A stretch of 64,000 nt of DNA from Chitinophagales bacterium (GCA_020636535.1 JACJXT010000012.1:186001-250000); one strand, 5' to 3'. Positions 26,881-35,737 are shown, numbered from the stretch's first letter. Notes: generated from the letters alone by a model not told the origin. Numbers and translations are program-made.

Positions 26881-27540
26881 TTACTTTTTCTTTTTTTGTA
26901 GTACACTTTGTACACCTTTTATTAGCATTGGCAGTACAGAAATAAATACAATGCCTAGAATAAATTTTTCTAAATTATCTTCTACAAATTGATTATTACC
27001 TAAGAAATAACCGATGGTAGTAATACTGCCTACCCAAAGTACACCACCTAAAATATCATAAGGTAAAAAAGTAGTATAATTCATTTTTCCAATACCAGTT
27101 ACAAAAGGCGTAATGGTTCTTACAATTGGCATAAACCTAGCAATAATAATAGTTTTGGTACCGTGTTTCTCAAAATATTCATGTACTTGATCTATCCACT
27201 CTTGTTTTACTATTGGTTTTGCTTTAAATTTTATAGACAACATTTTTTCACTAAAGAATTTTCCTACAAAATAATTGACATTATCTCCTAGTACTGCTGC
27301 AAAAATAAGTAGTGGAATAACTATAGCAATGTTTAGTCCAGAAGCAGCTGTAGCACAAATCATTCCTACAGTAAACAAAAGAGAGTCGCCTGGAAGAAAA
27401 GGCATAATAACTAAACCAGTTTCTACAAAAATAATTAGAAACAAAATGCCATAAATCCAATTTGGATATTGTGAGGTTAGTCCTAAAATGATTTCTTTAG
27501 TATTGGTTAGTAACTCAATTAAGAAATGTATAATTTCCAT
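26881..27540 (-). CDS. DedA-family inner-membrane protein
   Basis: A 219-residue membrane protein with the DedA (SNARE-associated/VTT) motifs: a first re-entrant segment FVETGLVIMPFLPGDSLLF with the conserved Glu, and a second segment near IIARFMPIVRTITPFVTGIGKM with two conserved Arg residues. DedA proteins flip undecaprenyl phosphate or phospholipids and are needed for envelope homeostasis. A lysine run ends the protein. It sits between the epimerase gene (5 bases upstream) and the Omp85-like gene, so an envelope-related operon of three genes is plausible. Confidence 0.9.
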   Translation of the reverse strand: MEIIHFLIELLTNTKEIILGLTSQYPNWIYGILFLIIFVETGLVIMPFLPGDSLLFTVGMICATAASGLNIAIVIPLLIFAAVLGDNVNYFVGKFFSEKMLSIKFKAKPIVKQEWIDQVHEYFEKHGTKTIIIARFMPIVRTITPFVTGIGKMNYTTFLPYDILGGVLWVGSITTIGYFLGNNQFVEDNLEKFILGIVFISVLPMLIKGVQSVLQKKKK

Positions 27541-27545
27541 AGATA

Positions 27546-28535
27546 TTATTTAAAAATGTTTTTAAAGTATTGAATGGTTAAAGGCAAACCTGCTTCAAAA
27601 GAAAATTCAGGTTGATATTGTAGTAAGTTTTCTGCTTTGCTAATGTCTGCTTGCGAATCTCTAATGTCGCCAGCTCTTGCTTCTCTATGTATTGCATTAA
27701 TATCTTTTCCTAAAATATTTTTAATAGCATCATACATATAATTGATAGAATATCTTCCACCAACAGCTACATTATATGCTTGGTTCAATGCCTCTTGATT
27801 GGTAGTACTCATTGCTAAAACATTAGCTTGAACTGCGTTGTGTACAAAAGTAAAATCTCTGGTTTGTTCACCATCGCCATTAATAAATGGAGCTTCGTTT
27901 TGTAGCAATGCTTTTATAAACAAAGGCATTACTGCAGCATATTCTCCATCTGGATCTTGCTTTGGACCAAATACATTAAAATATCTGAGTCCAATTAATT
28001 CCATACCATAACAATCTGCAAATACTTTAGCATATACTTCATTCGTATATTTAGTTACTGCATATGGCGAAAGTGGATTGCCAATTTTGTCTTCTTTTTT
28101 AGGAAGCGTTTTTTCATCGCCATAAATAGAAGAAGAAGACGCATAGACAAATCGTTTGATATTATTTTCTTTTGCAGCAAACAACATATTGACAAATCCG
28201 TTTACATTGACTTCGTTGCTAGTAATTGGATCTTTAATTGAACGAGGCACAGAACCAATTGCTGCTTGATGACAGACAATGTCTATGTTGTTGCAAGCAT
28301 CTAAACAAGTGTCTTTATCTCTAATGTCGCCATTAATAAAATTAAAATTTGGATTGCTTATAAATGGATTTATATTTTCTATATTTCCAGTTGCCAAATT
28401 ATCTAATACGGTAACTTTGCTTTGGTGTTGCAATGAATATTCTACAATATTAGAACCAATAAATCCAGCACCACCAGTAATTAAAATTCGTTTGTCTTTT
28501 AAATTAGAAGTGTGTTCAAACTGCTTTTCGTACAT
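27546..28535 (-). CDS. UDP-sugar 4-epimerase, WbpP/TviC type
   Basis: A 329-residue extended short-chain dehydrogenase with the NAD-binding motif GGAGFIGSN (21-29), the catalytic triad residues Ser134-136, Tyr158 and Lys162 (SSSSIYGD, SPYAVTKYTNE), and the 4-epimerase motif GLRYFNVFGPKQDPDGEYAA. The sequence around SVPRSIKDPITSNEVNVNGF and IGNPLSPYAVTKY closely follows WbpP and TviC, which interconvert UDP-GlcNAc(A) and UDP-GalNAc(A) for surface polysaccharides. The alternative substrate UDP-glucose cannot be excluded from sequence alone. It leads the DedA gene by five bases. Confidence 0.85.
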   Translation of the reverse strand: MYEKQFEHTSNLKDKRILITGGAGFIGSNIVEYSLQHQSKVTVLDNLATGNIENINPFISNPNFNFINGDIRDKDTCLDACNNIDIVCHQAAIGSVPRSIKDPITSNEVNVNGFVNMLFAAKENNIKRFVYASSSSIYGDEKTLPKKEDKIGNPLSPYAVTKYTNEVYAKVFADCYGMELIGLRYFNVFGPKQDPDGEYAAVMPLFIKALLQNEAPFINGDGEQTRDFTFVHNAVQANVLAMSTTNQEALNQAYNVAVGGRYSINYMYDAIKNILGKDINAIHREARAGDIRDSQADISKAENLLQYQPEFSFEAGLPLTIQYFKNIFK

Positions 28536-28575
28536 GCTATTAAATTCTTAACGAAAATAAGAAAAAAAAGAAAAA

Positions 28576-29412
28576 CTATCGCAATACTTCTATATTGCCT
28601 TCAGCTAGAAAGAAACCACGAAGTGCGTCGTAGTCTATGGTAATTCGTTCCAATTGTAAATCGTTAACAGTACCACTAATCCACGAGTTGCCTTCTTGAA
28701 ATGAATTGATTTGTTCTTGTGCTAAAATTTTGGCATTTTGTATTTCTTCTCTAAAATCATATACTAAAAAATCAGATAATGATTTTACTATCTCTTGATG
28801 GTAATTGCTATCAATCCATTTTAGCATTTTACTTTCGGTTTGTAGTGTATAATTTAAGTTTCTTGTTCTAATAGTATATCTAGGATGATTGAATGACAAA
28901 GAACAAATAAGTGTAGCAATGCCATCTACTGTTCTTTTAAATTTCCACCATTTTGCATGAATTTTAAATGGTACTACAATTTCTGCTTTTGTACCAACAG
29001 ATGATATAGTAAAACTATCTATATAAATACTATATCTATTTGGCTCTATATCGTAAGTTTGTTTTGCAAAATGAAAATTAAAGAAATTGCCAATTTCTTT
29101 ATAGTTAGCTTTTGCTTTGAGTAAGATATTAAACTTGTAATTCGTAGTATTTTTACTCCAACTAGCAATATTAAAACTTAGTAATCGCCTAGTATTCTCA
29201 ATTCTTTTTTGAACTATATTTTCTACATACGACTGAATAGATAAATCTACTTTTGCAGTGTCAATCTCAAAGGTAGTATCTTGTTTGTAAATTTCTATAG
29301 GTTTAAGCGTAAGCAGTTGTAACCATCGCTTATTTGTAAATAAATATTTTTGAAGCTGTTCCCAAATGTCAGCATAGGAAGTATCACCTAATATCCTATC
29401 AAAAATACTCAT
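28576..29412 (-). CDS. DUF4403-like protein, apparently lacking the usual N-terminal half
   Basis: At 278 residues it has the strand and repeat pattern of the C-terminal half of DUF4403 proteins, which are about 450 residues long in family members I know: a start DIWEQLQKYLFTNKRWLQLL, the middle YRIDLSI-like strand region, then ISGTVNDLQLERITIDYDAL and the last strand AEGNIEVL. There is no signal peptide although family members are usually exported. The gap to the divergent EamA promoter is about 50 bases, so there is no space for an N-terminal half unless another start lies elsewhere. Family identity is a judgement by eye. Confidence 0.55.
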   Translation of the reverse strand: MSIFDRILGDTSYADIWEQLQKYLFTNKRWLQLLTLKPIEIYKQDTTFEIDTAKVDLSIQSYVENIVQKRIENTRRLLSFNIASWSKNTTNYKFNILLKAKANYKEIGNFFNFHFAKQTYDIEPNRYSIYIDSFTISSVGTKAEIVVPFKIHAKWWKFKRTVDGIATLICSLSFNHPRYTIRTRNLNYTLQTESKMLKWIDSNYHQEIVKSLSDFLVYDFREEIQNAKILAQEQINSFQEGNSWISGTVNDLQLERITIDYDALRGFFLAEGNIEVLR

Positions 29413-29456
29413 TCTTCAATTCATCAATTCATAACAATATTAGTAATAAATAATAA

Positions 29457-29464
29457 TATCTTTG
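29457..29464 (+). promoter_or_regulatory. -7 promoter box of the EamA gene (TATCTTTG)
   Basis: TATCTTTG ends seven bases before the TTG start codon at 29472. The tight spacing supports TTG as the true start, giving a leaderless transcript, since the nearby ATG at 29481 is out of frame. Confidence 0.55.
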
Positions 29465-29471
29465 CATCGTT

Positions 29472-30383
29472 TTGACAAGTAATGATGAAATAAAAGCACC
29501 AGACTGGATAATATTTATCGGTCTGTCAATTATTTGGGGATTTTCTTTCTTTTTTATTAAGAAAGGATTGCTATTTTTTAATCCAATTCAAGTAGCTGCA
29601 CTTAGAATGTCTATTGCATTTTTGGCGTTAACACCTTTTATTCTTCTTAATCTAAAAAAGATAAAAATAGAACCATGGCAGTGGAAATTTGTACCATTGT
29701 TAGGTTTGTTTGGCAACTTATTTCCTGCTTTATTTTTTTGCTTTGCACAAACAAAAGTAGCAAGTGGTTTAGTAGGAATTATGAATGCAACTACTCCATT
29801 ATTTGTAATGCTATTAGGTGCTCTATTTTTTGGCGTACCTATCACGAAAAATAAAATTTCCGGTGTTCTAATTGGTTTTTTTGGTGCTGGATTAATTATT
29901 CTATCTAAAACTAAAGCCATACATAATCAACCATTTTCTATTCATATTATATTGCCATTGTTAGCGACTATGTGCTACGGATTAAATGCCAATATCTTTA
30001 AGAAATACTTTCAAAACAACCATCCATTAATTATTGCTTTAGTACAATATTCTGTAGTAGCATTGGTAACTATTCCGTACTTAATTTTTTCAGGAACAAT
30101 AAAACAAATACAAGTAAACCCAATAGCAGCTTGGCAGAGTTTAAAATATTTATTGTTGTTAGGCGTTTTAGGTACTGGCATGGCTCAAGTGTTTTTTAAT
30201 ATATTGACACAAAGAACATCTGCTTTATTTGCTACAATGACTACTTATTTAATTCCAATAGTTTCTGTAATAATTGGATTATTTATTGGCGAACAAATTT
30301 TATTTATTCATATTATTGCACTTTTTATTATTTTGATAGGTGTATACTTTGTTACTAGAAAAAGAAAAGTTGTAGTTAATTAA
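29472..30383 (+). CDS. EamA/DMT-family inner-membrane exporter
   Basis: A 303-residue protein with ten hydrophobic helices in two EamA repeats; the first includes WIIFIGLSIIWGFSFFFIKKGL and FNPIQVAALRMSIAF, the second FSIHIILPLLATMCYGLNANIF. These drug/metabolite transporters export amino acids, metabolites or small toxicants; the substrate is not predictable. The start codon is TTG, chosen because no in-frame ATG exists before the first helix has passed and because a promoter box lies just upstream. It is tail-to-tail with a small lipoprotein gene whose stop overlaps its own by four bases. Confidence 0.85.
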   Translation: MTSNDEIKAPDWIIFIGLSIIWGFSFFFIKKGLLFFNPIQVAALRMSIAFLALTPFILLNLKKIKIEPWQWKFVPLLGLFGNLFPALFFCFAQTKVASGLVGIMNATTPLFVMLLGALFFGVPITKNKISGVLIGFFGAGLIILSKTKAIHNQPFSIHIILPLLATMCYGLNANIFKKYFQNNHPLIIALVQYSVVALVTIPYLIFSGTIKQIQVNPIAAWQSLKYLLLLGVLGTGMAQVFFNILTQRTSALFATMTTYLIPIVSVIIGLFIGEQILFIHIIALFIILIGVYFVTRKRKVVVN

Positions 30384-30514
30384 TGTGATGAATTTTTCTT
30401 ATTTCCATTAAAAGTAGGACAACCACACTTTTTAGATTTATAAGCAGCACAACTACTCATTAATATCAAACAAGCTAATAAAACAAGCAATGGTTTAATT
30501 TTTCTTCTAAGCAT
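30380..30514 (-). CDS. Very small lipoprotein of 44 residues
   Basis: On the reverse strand an ATG at 30514 opens a 44-codon frame: MLRRKIKPLLVLLACLILMS, then SCAAYKSKKCGCPTFNGNKK and NSSH. The leader is a textbook lipoprotein signal with lipobox LMSSC and Cys22 as the lipidated residue; the mature peptide is about 23 residues with KKCGCPTF. Tiny lipoproteins with a (K/P)KKCxCPxF core are common in Bacteroidota and usually remain unannotated because of size. A signal peptidase II gene (lspA) is in this window. The frame overlaps the EamA stop by four bases tail-to-tail. Coding is supported by the clean lipobox; the role is unknown. Confidence 0.75.
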   Translation of the reverse strand: MLRRKIKPLLVLLACLILMSSCAAYKSKKCGCPTFNGNKKNSSH

Positions 30515-30562
30515 GATTAAATATAGTAGATAAAATTCTATTTTTATAAAAAACGAAAATTT

Positions 30563-31093
30563 ATGTCATTTATTATCGCTTGTAGAGATAAAACACCAAG
30601 TATTGGCAAAAATTGTTTTATAGCACCAAATGCTACTTTAGTTGGCGATATTATTTGTGGTGATGATTGTAGTTTTTGGTTTAATACAGTAGTAAGAGGT
30701 GATGTAAACAGTATCGTCATTGGCAATAAAGTGAATATTCAAGATAATGCTACGATACATTGTACTTATAATAAGACGAAAACAATTATTGGCAATAATG
30801 TTTCTATTGGACACAATGCTATTGTGCATGGTTGTACGATAGAAGACAATGTTCTCGTAGGTATGGGTGCTATTATTATGGATAATTGCTACATAGAAGA
30901 AAACGCATTAATTGCTGCTGGTGCTGTAGTTTTAGAAAATACAAGAGTAGAAGCTGGAAGTATTTACGCTGGTGTTCCTGCAAAAAAAGTAAAGCAATTA
31001 GACAGCGAAACATTTAAAGACCAAAACGAAAGAATTGCCAATAATTATTTATTTTACGCTTCTTGGTTTAAAAATGTAAACGATAATGAGTAA
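30563..31093 (+). CDS. Gamma-class carbonic anhydrase-like protein
   Basis: The 176-residue protein folds as a left-handed beta helix, visible as hexapeptide repeats from about residue 12 to 130. The three zinc-ligand histidines of gamma carbonic anhydrases are present: His66 in DNATIHC, then His84 and His89 in SIGHNAIVHGC. It would hydrate CO2 to bicarbonate; close relatives (PaaY, CaiE, YrdA) may have other metal-dependent roles. Its last eight bases overlap the next gene. Confidence 0.85.
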   Translation: MSFIIACRDKTPSIGKNCFIAPNATLVGDIICGDDCSFWFNTVVRGDVNSIVIGNKVNIQDNATIHCTYNKTKTIIGNNVSIGHNAIVHGCTIEDNVLVGMGAIIMDNCYIEENALIAAGAVVLENTRVEAGSIYAGVPAKKVKQLDSETFKDQNERIANNYLFYASWFKNVNDNE

Positions 31094-32168
31094 ACAAAAA
31101 ATATTGTTTTTATCACCATATCCATTTGGAAAAGCACCAAGTCAACGATTAAAGTACGAACAATATTATCCGTTTTTTGAAGCTGCTGGTTTTGATATTA
31201 CTACAAGTTCTTTTATAGATGATGACTTATGGTCAGTTATTTATAAAAAAGGAAATTATATAAAAAAAATACTTGGAGTAGCTAGAGGTTATTTAAGACG
31301 ATTAAGAGATTTATTTCGCATAAGACAGTTTGATATAGTATACAACCACCTTTGGATTACACCTTTAGGTTTACCAATAGAAGAATACTTATTTACTAAA
31401 GTAGCTAAATCATTTGTTTACGATATTGATGATATGATTTATTTATCTCCAAATAACAGTTGGTGGTATAAAGCAATCAAAGGAAAATACAAACCAATAA
31501 TATTAATGAAGAATGCTAATTTTGTTTTTACATCATCACCAAGCTTACAAGAGTTTGTAAATCAGTACAACAAAAACAACACACTTATTTTAGCAAGTTA
31601 TGATACCCAAAAATTTCAACCAATAAAAGAACATCAACAAAAAGAAAAGGTAGTTGTAGGTTGGACAGGCACACATTCTACACTAAAATATTTAGAAATC
31701 GTAGCACCAACTTTATTAAAACTACAGCAAGAAAAGAATATTGAATTTTTAGTAATTAGCAATGCACCATACCAACATAAAAATTTAAAAGTAAACAATA
31801 TTGAATGGAATGCTACTACAGAATTTGAAGACCTAAAGAAGATAGATATTGGCATTTATCCATTAGAAAAAGACCAATGGGTATTAGGTAAAAGTGGTAA
31901 CAAAGCATTGGCATATATGAGTTGTGGAATTCCTTGTGTAGCAACTGCTTATGGTACAAATAATGTAGTTATTCAAAATGAAGTAGATAGTTTTTTAGCC
32001 GATGACACAAATGATTGGGAAAAATATTTGTTGAAATTAATTAATGATGTTCACCTAAGAAAATCTATAGGTATAGCTGCTAGAGCATCTGTAGAAAAAA
32101 GGTTTTCTTTAAGTGCTAATAAAGATAAATACATTAATGAGTTGTTAAAATTGATAAACAAGAACTAA
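31086..32168 (+). CDS. Glycosyltransferase, GT4-like
   Basis: A 360-residue GT-B fold protein. The N-terminal Rossmann part begins KILFLSPYPFGKAPSQRLKYEQ, and the C-terminal part has KVVVGWTGTHSTLKYLE and then the donor-binding segment IGIYPLEKDQWVLGKSGNKALAYMSCGIPCVAT, where Lys and Glu-like positions bind the nucleotide sugar. It probably adds a sugar to a surface glycan precursor at the inner face of the cytoplasmic membrane. It overlaps the carbonic anhydrase-like gene by eight bases; a functional link is not obvious. Donor and acceptor are unknown. Confidence 0.8.
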   Translation: MSKQKILFLSPYPFGKAPSQRLKYEQYYPFFEAAGFDITTSSFIDDDLWSVIYKKGNYIKKILGVARGYLRRLRDLFRIRQFDIVYNHLWITPLGLPIEEYLFTKVAKSFVYDIDDMIYLSPNNSWWYKAIKGKYKPIILMKNANFVFTSSPSLQEFVNQYNKNNTLILASYDTQKFQPIKEHQQKEKVVVGWTGTHSTLKYLEIVAPTLLKLQQEKNIEFLVISNAPYQHKNLKVNNIEWNATTEFEDLKKIDIGIYPLEKDQWVLGKSGNKALAYMSCGIPCVATAYGTNNVVIQNEVDSFLADDTNDWEKYLLKLINDVHLRKSIGIAARASVEKRFSLSANKDKYINELLKLINKN

Positions 32169-32223
32169 TGGTTTAATATTTAAATGCTTGACTTTGTATA
32201 TCTTTACAAAAAAACAACAAAAT

Positions 32224-33216
32224 ATGAAGAAACTCTTTGGTTTTGGATTTTTTATCTTGATAATAGTAACTATTTTTAATTCTACAGCGTGTAAAAACGA
32301 TAAAAATAAAAATGTAGCTGCCGAAAATGCAATAGATTCTTTAGAGCATGCCTACGATTTATTGCCAGAAGAACAACAGCAGATTATTAATATTGTAAAA
32401 GAGTGGAATACAGTACACAACGATACTGCTTATTTTGATGATTTAATTAATTTTTATAATTATAATGTATTGTTCTATAAGAAAAATTTTAGTGCCAACT
32501 CTGTAGTGGCTACTAAAAAATATAGAATTAAAGGAGCTAAAACATATCGACAATTAATTATTGGAAGAATTGGTATCTATCCGTCAGATACTGGCGAGTA
32601 CAAATGCGAGTTCTTGAAAATGGTGAATATCAACAACAAAGCTAAGGTGTATCATTCCTATTTAATTTTTGATAATATTAATGGCGAATGGAAAATTATT
32701 GTAGAAAGCGACAAAGAATCGGATAACAGACCAGATATGGTTAGTTTATTTGAATCGTTTCAAGAAAGCGAGTCAAAAAGTAAAGGTGATTTTAATGGCG
32801 ACGGTGAAGATGAAGACTTAATCATTATCAAACCACAGCAAGATAGCACAGGAAAATACATTACTACCAAAACAAAAATTTCATTTACCAATTTCGACTT
32901 ACCTGAAATAGAAGTTCCAAATTGCGTTGGTGTAAATGTACTCAACGAAAATGATGTAGATGGCGATGGTTCAGATGATTTTTCTATCGTAGTGAAAAAA
33001 CCAGATGGCAGTGTTGGCGATGTAATTTTGTTTGCCTTTCATAGAGGAAAATGGGAACAAATAGCAAAATTCAAAGCACCATCTAAAGAAGTGTTTGGCT
33101 CTAGACAAAACTTAATTGAGTTTGCAGGAAGTGGTAATGTAAAAATTAGAACAGCAGTTACAGACTCATTGGGTAACGACTCATTAATTATTAAGACGAT
33201 AAGTACTTGGGAATAA
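32224..33216 (+). CDS. Lipoprotein with FG-GAP-like calcium-binding repeats
   Basis: The ATG at 32224 gives 330 residues with a lipoprotein signal (MKKLFGFGFFILIIVTIFNS then TACKN, Cys at about 23). The middle region resembles a generic lipocalin-like or nuclear-transport-factor-like part with a domain around KEWNTVHNDTAYF. The C-terminal half has two Asp-rich loops, KGDFNGDGEDEDLII and NENDVDGDGSDDFSIV, of the dockerin/FG-GAP type, which usually bind calcium. I chose this ATG over the longer frame at 32188 because the lipoprotein signal begins here. The stop overlaps the next gene (TAATG). Function unknown; anchored in the outer or inner membrane. Confidence 0.75.
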   Translation: MKKLFGFGFFILIIVTIFNSTACKNDKNKNVAAENAIDSLEHAYDLLPEEQQQIINIVKEWNTVHNDTAYFDDLINFYNYNVLFYKKNFSANSVVATKKYRIKGAKTYRQLIIGRIGIYPSDTGEYKCEFLKMVNINNKAKVYHSYLIFDNINGEWKIIVESDKESDNRPDMVSLFESFQESESKSKGDFNGDGEDEDLIIIKPQQDSTGKYITTKTKISFTNFDLPEIEVPNCVGVNVLNENDVDGDGSDDFSIVVKKPDGSVGDVILFAFHRGKWEQIAKFKAPSKEVFGSRQNLIEFAGSGNVKIRTAVTDSLGNDSLIIKTISTWE

Positions 33217-33812
33217 TGTATATTCCAAAACACTTTAAGCAACAAGATATAGATAAATTGCATAGTTTTATGCAGCAGTATCCATTTGCTATTTTAATTA
33301 CTACAGAAAATAATAAACCAATTGCTACACATCTACCATTTGTAATTAACAAACAAAATAACAGCATCATACTTACATCACATATAAGTAAACAAAATAA
33401 TCAATTAAATAATATAGAAAATAAAGAAGCATTAGTAATTTTTCAAGAACCACATCACTACATTTCTCCAACTTTGTACGAACATGAAAAAAATGTACCC
33501 ACTTGGAATTATGTAGCAGTACATTGCTATGGAAAACTACAACTACATACCAACAATGAACAACGCATTGCTGTTTTAGAACAAATGATAAACAGCTTCG
33601 AACCAAAATATCGAGAACAATGGAAAACGCTAGATGATACCTATAAAAACAATTTATTAAAAGGAATTGAATCTTTTGACATTGTTGTAGAAGAGATTCA
33701 AGGAAAAGAAAAACTGAGTCAAAACAAAACAGCACAAGAAAGAACCAATATTAAAAACCACTTACTACAACAAGAAGACAGCAATGCACAAGCACTAGGA
33801 AAAATGATGTAG
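33216..33812 (+). CDS. PaiB-family FMN-binding protein
   Basis: The product (198 aa from ATG 33216) matches the PaiB family: MYIPKHFKQQDIDKLHSFMQ, then YPFAILITTENNKPIATHLPF, HISKQNNQL, and ISPTLYEHEKNVPTWNYVAVHCYGKL. PaiB of Bacillus was described as a negative regulator of sporulation and protease genes and has a split-barrel flavin-binding fold. In other bacteria it may be a flavin-dependent reductase. The ATG overlaps the preceding stop by one base, so the gene is coupled to the lipoprotein gene. The upstream TTG at 33207 is less likely. Confidence 0.85.
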   Translation: MYIPKHFKQQDIDKLHSFMQQYPFAILITTENNKPIATHLPFVINKQNNSIILTSHISKQNNQLNNIENKEALVIFQEPHHYISPTLYEHEKNVPTWNYVAVHCYGKLQLHTNNEQRIAVLEQMINSFEPKYREQWKTLDDTYKNNLLKGIESFDIVVEEIQGKEKLSQNKTAQERTNIKNHLLQQEDSNAQALGKMM

Positions 33813-33941
33813 AATAAATAATTTAACAATAAATATATTGGTTTTTACTTTTTAAATACAGAAGAAAACACTTGACATGGCGTAAAGTTAATTATTTAAT
33901 GAGAAATTTCTACCACAATGTTCGCCCTTCTTTTGGCTAGG
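33813..33941. other. Intergenic stretch before the first 227-bp repeat
   Basis: No gene is visible. It contains GAAAACACTTGACATGGCG (about 33862-33882), which matches the right half of the dispersed hairpin TGTCAAGTGAAAAA...CACTTGATATGGC found at other sites in this window. The region between the PaiB and S41 genes, up to 34223, is otherwise filled by the repeat listed next. Confidence 0.5.
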
Positions 33942-34168
33942 TACTGTTTATTAATAATTTAGATTTAAACGAATCTTAAAGGTGATACAGCTACGCTGTA
34001 TTTTATAAATTTTCTATCATTTCTAATAAGGTTGAAGTGCTACGCACTTATTAAGTTGCTAAAATATAATACCAAATTAAATACTTATACTATTTTTATG
34101 TATTTTTAAAATTAAACTAAAGTTAGTATAAACAATATACAATATGTCAAGTGAAAATAATTGAGTTG
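33942..34168. repeat. 227-bp direct repeat, copy A (downstream of the S41 gene)
   Basis: Compared with 35870-36096 this stretch differs at one base that I can see (TATGTCAAG here, TATGCCAAG there). Inside are two small perfect hairpins with the same loop: ATACAGC-TAC-GCTGTAT (33985-34001) and AAGTGC-TAC-GCACTT (34035-34049). It ends with the TGTCAAGTGAAAATAATTGA motif. A third, shortened and more diverged copy lies at 216-273. No ORF of useful length is inside. Confidence 0.95.
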
Positions 34169-34223
34169 GCGTGAGTTTTTACCTAGATTTATAAAAGTTA
34201 CCAATGTTAGCTAATGCATTTTA

Positions 34224-35669
34224 TTATTCGTTCAAAACTTTGTTTACATAGTCTGTCCATTCGTATTGTGGAATTTCTTTGTCCAAATAGTAGTCTGGTT
34301 GTATCCCCTTTTCATCAATCGTAAAGTCTGGTATTCGCATACTTCTTGATAGCGAATAACCTAATTGAAATTCTTTACAAGGTGATTCTACAAAATACAT
34401 ATTAGAAATATCCAAAACTCCAAATGTAGTTACACCAAAGAGTTTAACTTTCTTGCTTTGTTTAGCTTCCAATAAAAATTGTTCTGCTGTACTACCATTA
34501 GCTTCGTTAATAATAATACCAATATTTTGTGGAAAAGGGTAAATTGTATCTTTTTTATCTTCTGAAACTATGGACTCATCCAAATTTACAAATTGCCCTA
34601 ACTTACTTTCTAATTTATCATATGCTTCTTTAGCCCATTTTTTATCTTCTTCATCAAGACCATATTCAGAGTTACTAATAAAGTCGAGCATTCTTTGGTT
34701 GTTGAGTTTTGTTGATAAGAACTCAACACCGACTGATCTAATGGGATTGGTATATAAATATGGTATAATTGAACTATACGAAGCATCACTTCCTCCTCCA
34801 TTATTTCTAATATCAATAATAAGATTTTTCATGCTTAGTAATTTTTCATTATTCGCATTAAGTATGCTGTCAATACTTCTTTTGTAACTGATATTAAATG
34901 AAGGTATTCTTAAATATAATGTTGTTTCGTTTAGTTTTTCAATGTATGGCTGTTCTGCATTTAAAGCATTGAAATATTGTGCGTATTTAGGATCATCTTC
35001 AATTTTAGGATAAATTCTTGAAAGAGTAAAATGACCTATTTGTAGATGGTTGTTTCCCGTCATTGTTACACTATTGTATTCTACCGCGGAATGGTCACGC
35101 ATATAGAATACAGCATTTGCGTTGTCTTCAGTTATGCTAATTTTTAATTTTACTTGTTCTTTTGTCCAAGTTTCTACACCTGATTCAATAATAAACCCAA
35201 TATAATTATCGCCTTCTTTCTTAATTCCGATTGTATATGGTCCAGTTTCCCAAATTCCCTCATAATCGAAATCTTTCTTTTTATCTAAATATTTTTTGAA
35301 ATTTTCTGTATTAATAGTATAAGTTTCCCAATTAGAGAATTGCTTTTCTGATTTTATAGCATTGTTTTGTTGGAATTGCTCAGTAATACTTATTGCAACA
35401 TGCCCTGAACGAAAGAAATTTAACCACTCATACAATATGGGTGTGCATTCGGTAAGTGTTTTTACATTTTGCACTTTATCTAAAATCCTTTTATTGTGGT
35501 CGGCATATGATTGTTCGCCTTTGGTTTTTAAAGCATATTGAAATCCTGCATCATTTTCTTCGAAAGTTTTCTTAACCCATTCGTAGTTAGCTTTGCAATC
35601 ACAATTTTGTGCAAATGAAAATATGGCTACAAACAGTAAAAAAAATAGGATTAAATTTCTTTTTGTCAT
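34224..35669 (-). CDS. Secreted S41-family (C-terminal processing-like) serine peptidase
   Basis: The ATG at 35669 gives about 481 residues with a signal peptide (MTKRNLILFFLLFVAIFSFA, then QNCDC). An N-terminal helical region is followed by a lipocalin-like middle and the S41 catalytic part: LIIDIRNNGGGSDASYS (oxyanion and substrate loop), then IGIIINEANGSTAEQFLLEAK, with the likely nucleophile Ser in NGSTAEQF, and a Lys further on (KQSKKVKLFG). Unlike typical CtpA proteins there is no clear PDZ domain. The earlier frame start at 35732 is unlikely because it would bury the signal peptide. The gene is isolated and flanked by near-identical 227-bp direct repeats, which suggests it could move as a 1.9-kb unit. 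It is probably extracytoplasmic; the target is unknown. Confidence 0.75.
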   Translation of the reverse strand: MTKRNLILFFLLFVAIFSFAQNCDCKANYEWVKKTFEENDAGFQYALKTKGEQSYADHNKRILDKVQNVKTLTECTPILYEWLNFFRSGHVAISITEQFQQNNAIKSEKQFSNWETYTINTENFKKYLDKKKDFDYEGIWETGPYTIGIKKEGDNYIGFIIESGVETWTKEQVKLKISITEDNANAVFYMRDHSAVEYNSVTMTGNNHLQIGHFTLSRIYPKIEDDPKYAQYFNALNAEQPYIEKLNETTLYLRIPSFNISYKRSIDSILNANNEKLLSMKNLIIDIRNNGGGSDASYSSIIPYLYTNPIRSVGVEFLSTKLNNQRMLDFISNSEYGLDEEDKKWAKEAYDKLESKLGQFVNLDESIVSEDKKDTIYPFPQNIGIIINEANGSTAEQFLLEAKQSKKVKLFGVTTFGVLDISNMYFVESPCKEFQLGYSLSRSMRIPDFTIDEKGIQPDYYLDKEIPQYEWTDYVNKVLNE

Positions 35670-35737
35670 AATATCGTCTATTTTAACGAAGCGTTGTTTT
35701 ACGCTTACGGGTAACTTATTTATTAACTGCATTAACT

